Shown here piece after piece: positions 43,601-55,539 of a stretch of 64,000 nt of DNA. The DNA comes from Crambe crambe. Lineage: Eukaryota > Porifera > Demospongiae > Poecilosclerida > Crambeidae. The stretch is from positions 5,332,001 to 5,396,000 of the forward strand of contig OZ004582.1 in NCBI GenBank assembly GCA_963924555.1, in the 5' to 3' direction. How positions within the stretch are numbered: the first letter of the stretch is position 1; each line of letters starts with the position of its first letter. The translations under genes and the position numbers were made by a program. Below the pieces are notes generated by a model. It was not told where the DNA came from. It saw only the letters and a program-made list of their open reading frames with translations, and searched no databases.

Positions 43601-46058
43601 TTATCTTTTGTGAGTGTGTGTGTTGCTAAGTAGTTTTTGCCAAGTAGTTTTCTCCAATCAAAAAAAAAGTGTTATGTTACCGTTTAGCTTAGCAGTGAGG
43701 ATCATAACTCTTTTGAAATGATCTTACAAAATGTCAAATTCCTATGGGATGTATTATGCCAATATGATGTCAGACCAAAGCAAATCTTGATCAGACATTC
43801 GACCTTTTGACCCGGTAAATGGTCTATGGTAGACTGTTATGATCCTCACTGGTTATCCTCCATGTGCATCTCATTCACAAGGCACTCTCTAGATGTTGTG
43901 TATTACTTTTGTTGTTATTGTTATTTATAGTTACTTACCAGATGGTCACTTTGGTCTGGTCATCATAGATGAATGTGCTCAGGTAAGCATGTTCTCCTGT
44001 CACCATAGAAATTGAATGCTATAAAAGGGGACCCCCCCCCCCCCCCCCCCCCGAGCAGCTAAGAAATAGACTCTTTTCATGAATTCTTAAGCACCACCCA
44101 GAGCTGGATCCAGGTACTAAATTTTGCAGTTCAGTGGGTGCTTTTATTAACCCTCAGCAGATGCGCAAGGGTTACAGTTCTCAGTCTGAATGTTTGTGTG
44201 TGTATATCAGTTACATCCACCACGCTGCCAGTATCAATTAGAACGCTTCAATTTCAGGATGTCTAGACATACTCTTCTGTGTTTAAATGATTAGCTGATT
44301 TTTGGAAAAGGGCTTTATTCCGGAAAGATTTCCAGCTCTGTACTATATGTATATAGCCTATACTCCATATAATGCACACTCTTGTGCTGCTGACCATTAC
44401 CTACTCTATCTGTCTACGTGAGACTACAAGGCGAGCTCATCTGACTGGTGTAGGGCAACAGCAGATTTATAGCTAGCTGGAGTATCTTTAGTAACGGTGT
44501 TGCACATGAAAAGTGTACTGTCTTACCTGCATCCATGCAGTATTTACATACAGGCACTGATAGTAAGAAAGTGGACTCTGTAGTAGGGACACTACTAGCT
44601 TGTGAGATGATTCAAAATAAAATGCTCCTGCTCATTGGTGATCTGCTCAATATCTGCAAACACACAATTATTTGACTCCTAGTATGTGCTGAGGGTTAGC
44701 ACTTCACTGATTTGCTTATGAACACAACCACATTCATTTCTAAGAAAATGTCCCATATAAGGCAGAAAAAAATGCATCATCATATCCTTTTATAGTTAGC
44801 CACAGGGGGGGAAATATGACTTTTACAGGGGGGATTTATGCAATTCACACTTCATAATAACTATAATTTTCGATAGATCACTATGTAGATTTCTTTTTTT
44901 AGGCGGTTGAAGTGAGCTGTTGGGTTCCCCTTCTTAATTCCAGCAAGTGTGTCCTGGCTGGTGACCACAAACAACTCCCACCAACTATCATATCTCTTGA
45001 GTATGTTCATTGGGAAGTTGGAGTATGTATGAGGGAATAGGTGGGGTCTGGTCCAACAATGAGTTTATGATTTTGTTAGTGTTAATGAATTTCTTTGATT
45101 TCTTCACAGGGCTGCAAGTAAGGGGTTATCTGTGTCTCTGATGGAGAGGTTGGTTGATCTCTATGGCGATTCAGTCACAGCCATGCTCACAACACAGTAC
45201 AGGTACATATGATGAGTCAGCAATGATGCTAATAGACCCCATAGAAAGGTCTAAATAATGCCCACCGTGTTTATATTTATACAGTACTGCATTTAATTGC
45301 ACCCAAAACACTAATGTGTGCATTATTTAGAGCTCTTTGTGAATGTTTAGACACTGAATATTTTCAGGATGAATGAGATCATAATGCAGTGGCCTTCGGA
45401 TTACCTCTACAACGGATCACTAGTGGCACATCAGTCAGTTGCTAAACACCGTTTATCGTAAGTTGCTGAATGCTACTTATGTGAAGAGAGATTAAACTCT
45501 TTCTCTTTTTTTTTCTCTTTGCATGTTATAGTGACTGTCCAGGTGTGGTTGGGAGTGCTGTTACTGATATTCCACTGCTCTTCATTGACACTGCTGGATT
45601 AGACCTCACCGAGTTGCCCACGTCTGATGAAGAGTCCAAGGGAAATGAAGGCAAGGAACTATGTCTTCAAGGGTTTAGGAAAAAGTAATACCTAGCAACA
45701 TTTTTTTCCCCAGGAGAGTGTGATTTGGTTTTGCATCATTTGAAGAGTTTACAAGATGCTGGTGTTCCTCCTAGAGATATTGCTGTCATAGCTCCATACA
45801 ATCTCCAAGTGAGTTCATGTAACATAATAATGCTAATTACACAGTTCATAGTTCCTTCATATCTTAGGTTGAACTTATCCGTCAGAGGTTGCCAGCACTG
45901 AAGTGTGATTATTCCGAGTTGGAAGTGAGATCAGTGGATGGTTTCCAAGGAAGGGAGAAAGAAGCAGTCATCATTTCATTCACCAGATCCAACCCTAAGG
46001 GTATGTATGTCGCATGATATACTAATGTCTCCTTCCAATTGTCTCGCTCATCTCTTGC

Positions 46059-46141
<83 letters not shown>

Positions 46142-48246
46142 GTCAGTATGGGTTCCTTGAGGAAGTTCGACGCAGTAATGTGGCCATCACTAGAGCTCGA
46201 AGGCATTTAGCACTGATTGGTGACTCCGATACTCTGAATAATGAACCCTTTCTTAAGGGAATGTTGGCTCACTGCAATCAACATGGAGAAGTTTGGAGTG
46301 CTCATGAGTACATTCATGGTTAGTTGGAAACCTTTATATATAGAATTCCGTATATTGCTCACCTATCATGCAATCACTTGAGGGAAATCTCGATGTTATT
46401 GCCAGGATTTATTTCAAGGGGGTGAGGGGGGGGGCTTCTGCCCCCTCTGAGTGATGGTCCCCCCTAGGAATTAGCTAGCTTTCGTAATGAGATTATCACA
46501 TAATTGGTTTGTGCCCCTCCTCAATTTTTTTCATTAGGCATTTGACCCCCTTTGAGCAAAATTCTGAATCAAACCCTGACAGGTGTTTGGAAAGATTATC
46601 ATGTGAGGAGTGTTCTCTTTTGTTCTTCATCTTTGCAGCTAGTGATTTCCAGGAGAATCGGTTTTATAACCCTGAAAGTAGTGCAACTGCTAAAGGAAGA
46701 CCATCCTGTTCTGTGTCTCACAAGCTGCCATCAGTGTCGAGAGTGTCAGCGTCAGGACAAAGTGGTAAGATATCTCATCAGTCTCTGTTGATGAGAGGAA
46801 ATAAACCCCAAAGTGCAAGGATGAAGAGAAAACAAAAATTTGAACCTCACAAATCATCTCTGGGAAAGTAAGCCTAATGTGATTGGTTGTAGGGAATGTT
46901 CCAGGGGGATTTGCTGTTTTTGTTTGTAAAACACTAGTCTGAAATACTGGTGGGTCTGGTCCAGAGCTTGTGGTGCATGTTATCACTTCCTGATATCTGA
47001 AGTGTTTATATTAATTTTATGGCAGTGAAAATCCTCTTGATGAGACGAGCTCTATGATGTTTGAATCTCAGTTGAAGGCATTTATGAGTAATGAAAGTGA
47101 ATCGGTTCTTTCATTCCCTTCATCTTTAACTAGTCAACAAAGAAGAAGAATCCATGAGGTAAAAGACACTAATTTCACTGTTCATAGTATGTACGTATGA
47201 TAGTCCTGGATCAGATTTGATCGAACATTACTTTTTCATTTTAATAAATTATTATGTAGCTCTGTGAAGAAATGGGACTGGTCCATGCCAGCACAGGACA
47301 GGAACCTGATAGATATATCGTGGCAAGAAAGCCTTCCGGTAAGAATAAGGTATCCACGAGCATTGGTACTAGCAGTGTGGGATCAGATCAGGATGACACA
47401 CTTAGTGGGCAAGCGACCTCAGAAAAAATTTTTTCAGGTATATATTATAAATGACACTCCAAAGTAATTAGGAATACACTTGAACTTGGGCGTTGAATGG
47501 GGTGTGGCTATAGGAGGAGCTTATAGAGATTATCTATAACCAGTTTCCTGGTAAATAGGACCACTTGAAGTCACAACAATAAGCAAACCTCATATATATT
47601 GTAGCTAGTGACAAAGTTTACTCTAAGCTGGAAGCACTGTAGTTACTGAATTGGTATGTATAATATTATTATAATTTTCCTCTGAAGAGGAGTAAATGGC
47701 TGATCTGTGTTTACTCTAGGTGAGATAGTTGAATATTTGAGCCAAGAGGATGTCCCTAAGGAAAACTTGGCTGCACACGAAGTCGATTGCAGCAAACCAT
47801 GTGTGAAGAAATTGAGAGTTTCATCGGTCACTGCTAAGGAAGAATCAAAATCAAGAAAGAATACAAAGAAGAAGAAAACACAGCCTGCGAATTCTGAAGA
47901 TGATCTCGATTCTTTATTGGCAGAGATGACACTTTCAGACTCAATATGCAACTATGCGAACTGTCGGAAGAAGGTGAATATGATTGGTCTGCGTTGTCAG
48001 TTTTGTGGCAGGCGATACTGCATGGAGCATGGCATCCCTGAAGTGCATGGGTGTGGTGAAGAAGCCAAGAGATATGCTAGGAAGGCTCAACATAAACCAG
48101 GTATGTTACCTTTAAATTTATCAGAATGTCATTGTCTTGTTGCTATAGGCTACAGTTCATCACAAGCTGCCAGGAGAAGTAATCTCCATAAGAAACTAGA
48201 AAAGAAACTAGAAGACGTTGCCAAAAAAAGGCGAAGTAAAAAATGA
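40643..48246 (+). CDS. IGHMBP2: IGHMBP2/SMUBP2-type SF1 helicase with R3H and AN1 domains
   Basis: Twenty-two exons fit with consistent phases: 40643-40783, 40947-41055, 41540-41735, 41839-41977, 42326-42499, 42872-42943, 43047-43175, 43226-43318, 43385-43464, 43931-43982, 44903-45000, 45110-45202, 45368-45457, 45532-45650, 45714-45808, 45868-46000, 46142-46318, 46639-46867, 47026-47158, 47260-47437, 47720-48100 and 48149-48246. Total 3009 nt, 1002 residues, close to vertebrate orthologues. Helicase motifs: GPPGTGKT (230-237), DECAQ (391-395), [14 protein letters not shown] (R459), [23 protein letters not shown]3H domain about 745-820 ([23 protein letters not shown]); AN1 finger about 920-960 ([22 protein letters not shown]). 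The family is a 5'-3' RNA/DNA helicase tied to ribosomes and translation. Exon 8 and 9 acceptors are my best choice; intron 14 uses GC-AG. Confidence 0.92.
40799..40833. repeat. MITE end fragment in helicase intron 1
   Basis: GTAAAGGGTCGGCTACACCA followed by GACTATGCCAGACTA matches the right end of the element at 34156-34831 with two differences. Confidence 0.65.
42160..42240. repeat. Penelope-like 3' tail remnant in helicase intron 4
   Basis: TTCAGGCCTTCATCAAGGTG with ACCAAAGTTTCAACC upstream resembles the 3' tail at 1010-1075 (CTTCATCAGGGTGATACAAA). Non-coding scrap. Confidence 0.45.
43983..44902. other. Helicase intron 10
   Basis: Longest helicase intron (920 nt). It contains a run of about 21 C at 44032-44052 and otherwise unique sequence; no nested gene seen. 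Confidence 0.6.
46062..46139 (+). repeat. (CT)n microsatellite forming the exon 17 acceptor tract
   Basis: About 39 CT units run directly into the CAG of the exon 17 acceptor (exon starts 46142). The microsatellite is therefore the polypyrimidine tract itself. The second gene copy has a longer run at 62394-62489. Confidence 0.9.
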
Positions 48247-49021
48247 TGTTTTTTGGTTTTCTTTTCATTCTTATAATTATATACTTCTTCACTTCTACTC
48301 TTCAAAATCACAATTTTTTTATAAACAGGGAAAGTTTCATTCCACACTCAACAGTAACCATAGTTAACCCTAAGTGCATGCATAACTGTAGTACTCAATC
48401 GTGTGTGACTGTGTATGTGTTTAAGTATTGATTTGTGTCTTCACACTGGTTAGTTAAGGCATGGGTTTAACCATGCACTAACAGCAAAATTATATGGATT
48501 GAAGTAATGAAGTGCTCATGAAAGGAGAGGTGTATGACTAACATTCAGCCACATCTAGTATGGTGATGGCAAATACTCTTCCAGTTCTATAACAATAAAG
48601 GGGTGTAGCTATTATGATCATAAAAGTGAAATTCCAGAATTGTTCGTAGTCAGGCTTTCGTAGCGATAAAGCTTAAATATATGACTCTCTGTATGAGGTT
48701 TTCGTAGTGAAACGGTTCCACATTGCTAGCTGATTATGTTATGGGTATGGGATGACTGTTCCACATAGACATTTTCCTCTGGATGTGCATGGGTGGGTGA
48801 CAAGTAACATTAGGTTTCCCTCAGATAATAGCATGATGGAATGTTCCACATAATTATAGAGGTTTTCTCAATGCACCTAAAGGAATGAATGACAACACCA
48901 AGCTAATTCCTCCTCTGTAAATAGTTATGCATGACATCGAAAACAGATGCTAGCTAAGTAATAAAATTTATATGCAATAATATAATATGTTCTCTATGCA
49001 AAAACAAGTAGCTATTCCAAT
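48247..49021. other. Helicase 3' flank
   Basis: Contains 3' untranslated sequence of the helicase and, on the other strand, of the kelch relic. No further gene seen. Confidence 0.45.
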
Positions 49022-49740
49022 TCATTTCATCCATCCTATTTCAGTTGCGTTGAGATTCCAATATCCTCCCACCACCATCAGTTCATTGGTGGGGAGGACT
49101 GCAGCTAGAACATTGTATCGTGGGGTGGGCATCTCTGATATGACATTCCAGGAGTTAGTGTCTCTATTATAGCGCTGAACGGCTCCTGATGGTTCATCAC
49201 CACATTTTCCTCCTATAACAAGCACATGTCCTCCAAGTGTAGCTAGTGTGGAGTCTTCATTGATGTTTGCTAGTCTATTCCACACAGAGTCAACATTCCT
49301 GCTAGTGATGGATGTGGACTTGTCAGATGACTGCAGTAGACTTTCCACCGAACAAGAATAGACAATTCCATCATCTGAAGAAATGTACAAGGATCCATTG
49401 CATAGAATCTCTCTGGGAAAATGTAATACTTCAGGTGTGCTACTAGCAGTCCACCACTGGAGGTTCTCTGTATTCAGTACTTCAACTTTAGAGAGAAAAT
49501 TTTGATCAGTCATTGATGACTGCTAAGCTAAAAAATGAATATGGCAAGTGTTGTAGTTTGTTCCACTTCTCTTCTGATGGTTTGTAGGAATAAATATTAT
49601 TCTCACTAGAGAAGTATGCAGTGTTCAAATGGACCACAGCTGCACCCCATTTCAATATCATATTCTTTGGTGCTGGTTTTTGTTGCCTCCATTTCATTGT
49701 CACTGAATGACTTGTTACTCTATCTGGTTGATCAGCCTAC
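49022..49740 (-). pseudogene. Kelch-propeller pseudogene, copy C
   Basis: Two frame pieces. 49703-49506 reads MKWRQQKPAPKNMILKWGAA through SFFSLAVIND and stops. 49513-49022 reads KVEVLNTENLQWWTASSTPE through SWNVISEMPTPRYNVLAAVL to a stop. Compared with the kinase gene's kelch exon, about 75 residues between the two pieces are deleted and the frame is shifted. The exon acceptor is kept (GTAG at 49741-49744, then ADQPDRVTSHSV). There are no kinase exons upstream. Confidence 0.8.
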
Positions 49741-50569
49741 ATTCAATTCAAAGTAATAATAATTAGGATGCATAATGCATGTACTTGTTGCAAACATAGC
49801 TGCATTCAAATAACCCATAATAATAATTATGAATATATTTGTGACCACACCCACTGGCTTCGAGGATGCATTCCAATAATGAATGAATATTGTTATATTT
49901 GTGATCCCATCCACTTGCCAGTACTAAGTACCTTTGTAATATTGTTATACATTAGTATAGGTTCTTAAGTGCTCCTTTGAATTCTTTAACATAATTATAA
50001 TATTGTCAGAATTTTTGTTAAAGAAACAGGCTAGCTGAAACTAATACTTAATCACGACAAACTCATGATCATAACTAGCTATTACTAAAAGGGGTAAAAT
50101 AGCTATTATATTCCTACACCAGATTTTCTTGCCTAGATGGCCCAGTAGCTAGCTACTCTACTTTCCCAAAAGTTCTAGCTAGAGATGAGGGAAGGATGGT
50201 GAAAGTGTGTAATGCACTGTCATAGCCGATCTTCTTATCATTGAGAACTTTACGTACTCTTTCTCTCCAAGATAAACAATGGAATTATGCTCGAGATTCC
50301 CAATAATATATTACTAAAATCAAGTCATAACAGAGGCTAGTACATATAGCTATAGAATCAGGCTCATGCTAGGTATCTTAATGCTCTCAGTTCTGAGGAA
50401 GTCCAGTTGATGTGTCATCATGCAAAATGTAGTAATTAATATTGCAATATTTACCCTTATAGAACCTGGATTCTCCAGTACAATACAGCACATGCATAGT
50501 AAAATTCCATAGTCTGTAAAATAGGGTCCCGGAACCTTTCTGTTCCGTTCCGTTCCATAGAAAAGTGAG
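49741..50569. other. Spacer, no recognised feature
   Basis: AT-rich sequence with CATTCAAATAACCC and related short words; no coding or repeat family recognised. Confidence 0.4.
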
Positions 50570-50815
50570 GTCCTCAGTCTCCATCAGTGAAAGTCATACA
50601 GTGCATTGCCACAATACCAATGATTTCGCATGCACGAAACATCACCATGGCCAACACCACAGACATGCTTGTAATGGTCATTGTCGTCAGGGGTGAACCA
50701 TGTAGGACACTGTGATGGCGCTGGCATTTTGGCCCAAATCTTGAGAAAGGATGCTGCTAACACAGGTGATTAGGAGGAGAAAGGTGGGTCCTGACTGCTG
50801 AACAAGCATTGCACT
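50570..50815 (-). pseudogene. N-terminal fragment of the multi-membrane gene
   Basis: It matches 25845-26060 closely: CTTGAGAAAGGATGCTGCT, GGGGTGAACCA and TTCGCATGCACGAAACATCA are shared. The fragment has the ATG (CAAGCATTGCACTC), as in the intact gene, but is frameshifted in the Cys-rich part (a 4-base loss at CACTGTGATGGCG) and has no membrane segments. Confidence 0.75.
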
Positions 50816-51998
50816 CTCAAACCACTTCACATAGGATAAATGCTAATCTAATAGAGAGCCTATACAATTATGCTGCCTTATTTTATACCCTCAACACTAG
50901 CTGCTATAGCTACAGTACTTTGGGTAAGTACCAAAATTTGTGAATAGCTTTAGCTATCCCAAATTGTGAGTAGCACGTTTGGTTCCAATTTCTAACTACA
51001 TTTTTTGAGATCACCATGCAGCTGCTATGTTTCCTGGAAGTAGGATTTGTAATAGGAAGCCACTTTTGTATACTTCACTCACTATAATTATCTTAGTGAT
51101 ACATACACATTAGCTACATGTCACTGTACTTAAGCCTGCACATGGCATTAATTGTGGTATTGTGGACCCAAGCTAATATAATAGGGAGGTGGTCTCTGAA
51201 TGTATTTGAGCCTCTCTAATCAGGACCCCTGTAATAATTACAACGGAACTTCCAGTAAGAAACCTCCATATTATTATGAAGGACAAATTTCTGAGGTCCC
51301 ACTATAGAGTGGTTCCACTGTAGGTCAATCACAACCAAGTAGTCATTTGGTCAGGTTTCACTGTATTATCACTGCCCATGTATGGACAGGAAGTGGTTGC
51401 CAAGGATTCTGGAACCAACACTAGGAGATATATGCCAACCATAAAAATTATCGTTGCTAGGAGAGCTATAGATTAATGTTAAGTGGATAATAATTATTAT
51501 ACAGTTCAGCTTATGATGCCATAAGATGCAATGCTTTTGTGGTTACCATACCATAGGTGATATGCTGCTCAAACTTTATGTGCATGCATTATTCGTGCAT
51601 GTTTCACCAGTACATTTACAAAGTTTTGTCACTAACAAGCATACCAACCTGCATTTATCTGCACCTCAGTGGGGAAGTGATAACAACCTGAGTTGCAAAA
51701 CAAGAGCTCAGACCTTGCAAGCAACGAGTGAATTTTCATTGGTCCAAGTCGTATAGCTTAACTACTGTGTAGCTATTCTCAGAAACCAGCTGTAAAAATA
51801 CAAAAAACTGTGAATGTGAAGGTGTAAAAGTGTTAGGGCTCTATTTTTGAGAGTTAAGATTTGGAAATTTTTATGGATGCAGGTAGTCAAGTAACTAAGA
51901 TTTTAGTAAATTACTAAAGTGGCACTGACCTTTTCAGCTCTGTTAAGTCGCATACAAAGCAAAGTCTCTAAGAAACAAAATTATTAAAGATTCAGCAA
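50816..51998. other. Duplicated flank of the membrane gene, then spacer
   Basis: 50880-51690 repeats 26080-26810 with small indels, covering the promoter-side sequence. Beyond 51710 it is unique, up to the stop codon of the KDZ gene. Confidence 0.65.
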
Positions 51999-54149
51999 TC
52001 AATTATCATGACAATCATAATTCATTGCAGTAAGCCTAGCAAAGTGAAGGAGAGCATCGGTCAACACATCAATACGGTGTGAGGGCCTCAATTCCTTCGT
52101 CATGCGAGAAAACCTTCTCATGAACGACCACAATCTCTCACAAACCTCACCATCAGACAAAGCAAATCCTTCTTTATAGCGAGGACTCATTGAGAGCTAC
52201 ATCAATTAGTTCAAACATGACATACGTACACCATAAAATGCACACACCTGACAGTCCATTCTGTGACCATAGGAGTGGAAAACTGGTATAGCAAATTCAA
52301 AGAAAGTCAACAAGTCACTTCTGCTCTTTCCCTGAATAATCAGTTAAGTGATGAGACAACATAGAGGTACATACATTCAAATACTTTGTACCTTCAAATG
52401 CTTACTCAGAATGCAAGCTACATCATAGAGAAATAGCACTTTGGAGTGTTTTTCAGAGCACTTCTTAATCATTTCAAGAGCATAAACAATATAAGAGATT
52501 CTATGATAATTACATTATTAACCAAGTCAGTAATGATAATATCAATCTGACCTTTCACCATGCCTAAGATTGAATAAACGATAAGGAAACTCATGTCTAC
52601 AAGAAATTCCAATCACACCAGTCTCATCCAGGGCTTTATATCTTGATTTTGACCTCAAAAGATTCCCGGCTAGAAATTCGCTACACTCCTGAGGATGCTA
52701 CAGTAGATAGTACATCATTACGTATCTATATCATTAACCTTAGTAGTAGCAGCTTGTCCAGCATTATAACCTTCTACAAATGCATCCACTTCAGCCTGGT
52801 CCTCAAAGTAAACACCATTATGAAGAGGGGGCCTGACACTCTTTCCAGCACTTTTCTTCCTACACAGTCCGAAGTGGCCATCAATGGCCAAAACAAGTGG
52901 ACCATCGTTATCACTCTAAGAAAGCTTAGAAAGATGACATTATTCAATTGCATGCAGCAGTTACCTTTGGGCATGCAGGACATTCAGTTCCATTACTGAG
53001 GTCTTTGCACACCACACGAAGATGTCGAAGCTGATTCTTCAGATACCTACGTATGTAGAGCAAGAGGGTACAGTTTTATGCTACCACCATAGGTATCAAA
53101 TAACCTGTATTCCTCAAAAGCATTTAGTAATAGTCTGTAAAAATCTATGCGTGTCTTCTCAATTATCTATCAAAACTATCTCATAGTATCCAGTCACAGA
53201 CAGGTAACTTTTATAAGTATACCTGCATAGGGCACCTTACTAAGCAACAAAGTGCATTAGTGAAATCTTTAACAGCAACCTGACATTCCAAAAGTAATGA
53301 TTCTAGTAGATCCAACAGTTGAAACTGAAATGCAAGCTGTGGACACTGTGGTGTAGCAGATCCGGTTCACTAAAGCAGCGGCAAAATTTAAACCTAATTT
53401 TGCGTTGTGCACCTATTGTGTTGTCAAAAGGAGGTTAAATTCTATATCACTGACATTAATACATACCAAAGCCACCAACACAGGTTAAGTCACGAAAATA
53501 AGCTGTGTCACATTGGTGATCCCTAATAAACAGTGTGCTGATAGGCAAATACAATGGAACATACACGTCCTCCTGTAAAATTATGTGCAGATCATCATGA
53601 ACTTACACTTTGAAAATCACACTAACCTTCCACAATAAAAGATCATGGAATAAATTAATACTACTATGCAATTTCTGCATGCATTCCATGCATAAATGTG
53701 CACCACAGTCTTGACATAGCACAGTAGCTATCTGTAAAGAGCAAATTGAGCACCCTTGAGTCAAGGAAGGACTGCAAGATTCAATCAATGAATTTAACAA
53801 TTGTGATCGTATTTTCTCCCATGCTTCAGCAGATTTTGTTTCCTGACACTCGTGGGTTCTCTTACGTGGAAAGGTGGTATCCTACACAAAAATAACCAGG
53901 GAGGTCATCATCAATAATCACTTCTTCAATATCAAATGCCACAGGTGATAAGAAAAAAAATAATATTGGCGTTAAAACACCAGTACCAACTATAGCAAAA
54001 TTTATCCAGAAACAGATTATAACAATAGCTCATCATCAAGGACTTCCATAGCCTCATACCACAGGCTGTTTACAGTGTTTGCGTGCATGCGCAGCTGAAA
54101 AATCTTCATTGCTGTTGCCTGCTGGGTCCCCTTGAACCCACAAGAGGAA
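51999..54149 (-). CDS. KDZ-transposase-derived gene (CxC2-like finger, multi-exon, frameshift)
   Basis: Eleven exons fit: 54149-54060, 53881-53627, 53572-53467, 53412-53223, 53166-53105, 53046-52965, 52915-52739, 52697-52552, 52500-52392, 52331-52248 and 52196-51999 (about 500 residues). Domain signs in order: a Cys cluster CSICSLQIATVLCQDCGAHL then CMECMQKLH and FHDLLLWK; CPACPK; a putative first acid in LVLAIDGHFGLCRKK; ETGVIGISCRHEFP; FLYDVACILSKH; FHSYGHRMDCQ; and GFALSDGEVCERLWSF. These are landmarks of Kyakuja-Dileera-Zisupton transposases. Phases agree everywhere except exon 4 (53412-53223), where FCRCFSEP must shift by one base near 53352 to reach GSATPQCPQLAFQ. So either a real frameshift or a sequencing error. 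The 5' end was not found; an inverted-repeat element lies upstream. Could be a domesticated or dying element. Confidence 0.72.
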
Positions 54150-54272
54150 CTGAAAATCTTGTTATTTTAAGTTTAGAAATTTTAGAAGATAGCTATCAAG
54201 TTTAGTTTAACAGTAGCAGGTCTTCTCTTCTTTCTAATAGCTGACATCACAAAGCCAAGAAACAATAGACAG

Positions 54273-55215
54273 TAGGGTAAAACGGGGTAATTCCGGTCAC
54301 TCTTTATGCTATGTTCAGTCCCTCGAAACGCAGAGGTTAAGCAAGGATGAGCTTCGAAATATTTTTTTCCCAGACAGCACCACATTAGTACAGTTTATGC
54401 TCCAAAAAGATAGAGTGCAGGTTGAAATAATGTAGAATTTAAAATAATTTAAAGTGTGCAGCTAATAAATTGATAAAATCAAATTCATGGGGTAATTCCA
54501 GTCGGCTCATCTATTTTGCAGTTAAAGCTGTATAAAAGATTTATGAAGTTGTATTATAATTATTTGCACCTGTTTAGATGCAACATGGACAGTTGTAACT
54601 AAGTTCTATCAACCATTTGCAGTGATTTAGATTGAAAAAGATGATGAATTCAATAATAATGTCTGGATACTGTAATAGCATGGTCAATTCCTCTCCTCCT
54701 TGCCCAGAACCTTGAGGGTTACTTCTCTGGCAGTTCCAGATAAAGGTTAAAACTTAATACTTACAAAATGTTTTTTCACACACAATCGGTAAGGGGTCTG
54801 GCTCGAGAATAGTCTAGATATTAGGTCCTGTAAGCTGTAAACTAGTGGCGATATTTCCTCTGTGTCTGATCTTTAGCTGCAAACTAAAGTGTAGTTACTT
54901 TCATTTTGTAGTTAATAGTCTCACAGTTATGAGCTGCCTGCTTACCTTATCTCAGTAGCTATATATATACAAAATTCTGAAGTTTTGACTAACAGGCCTA
55001 CCGTGATCATGTCAAACGTGACAGAATAACAAGTGCTCCTCTGCCAACAGGAAACAAGGTATATGCTAATCATTCTACCCAAATGTAGTCAAGTGAACTA
55101 GCTACCTGTAGCAGGAAAAAAAATTGATTTGGTGCAAAAACTCTGTAGATACTGACATTCTTTCTCCGCGTGACCGGAATTGCACCGCGACCGGAATTAC
55201 CCCGCTTTACCCTAT
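54273..55215. mobile_element. Non-autonomous DNA transposon with TAGGGTAAAACGGGG ends
   Basis: The left end TAGGGTAAAACGGGGTAATT-CCGGTC has its reverse complement at 55189-55215 with one change. A second inner copy of the TGACCGGAATTGC motif is at 55170-55182. Internal frames are short and unrecognised. The end sequence resembles that at 10014-10600, so I place both in one superfamily. Confidence 0.78.
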
Positions 55216-55539
55216 ACTACAGCTAGCACACCAGCTAGCAGGTATTATACTGATAGAATTTTAGGCTAGGACCCATTTCTAAGGACCCAAATGACGTCAT
55301 CTTTAATTGATTTAACCCCATACATTCGGATTAAACGAGCTACTCAGTGCTGCTCGGTGCTACTTATAGCTACTCAATAAGCTACTGGATGAAAATCTAG
55401 CTAAGTGGCATGGATCCAGGCAAGTGTAATAATTATATCTAATACATTGAGGAAGGAGTATGAAGTAACCTCAGAGCATCTCACTTACTTCCATCAATGT
55501 AAAAGAGTAATATAATATTCAAGAAGAGGAATGATCAAA
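55216..55539. other. Satellite edge and spacer
   Basis: TTTCTAAGGACCCAAATGAC near 55277 is a diverged unit edge of the following array; no gene. Confidence 0.4.

Noticed and set aside
45938-46323. Open frames with long Ser-Leu runs
   Set aside because: They read through the (CT)n acceptor tract of helicase exon 17; the real exon starts at 46142. The copy at 62292-62510 is the same case.
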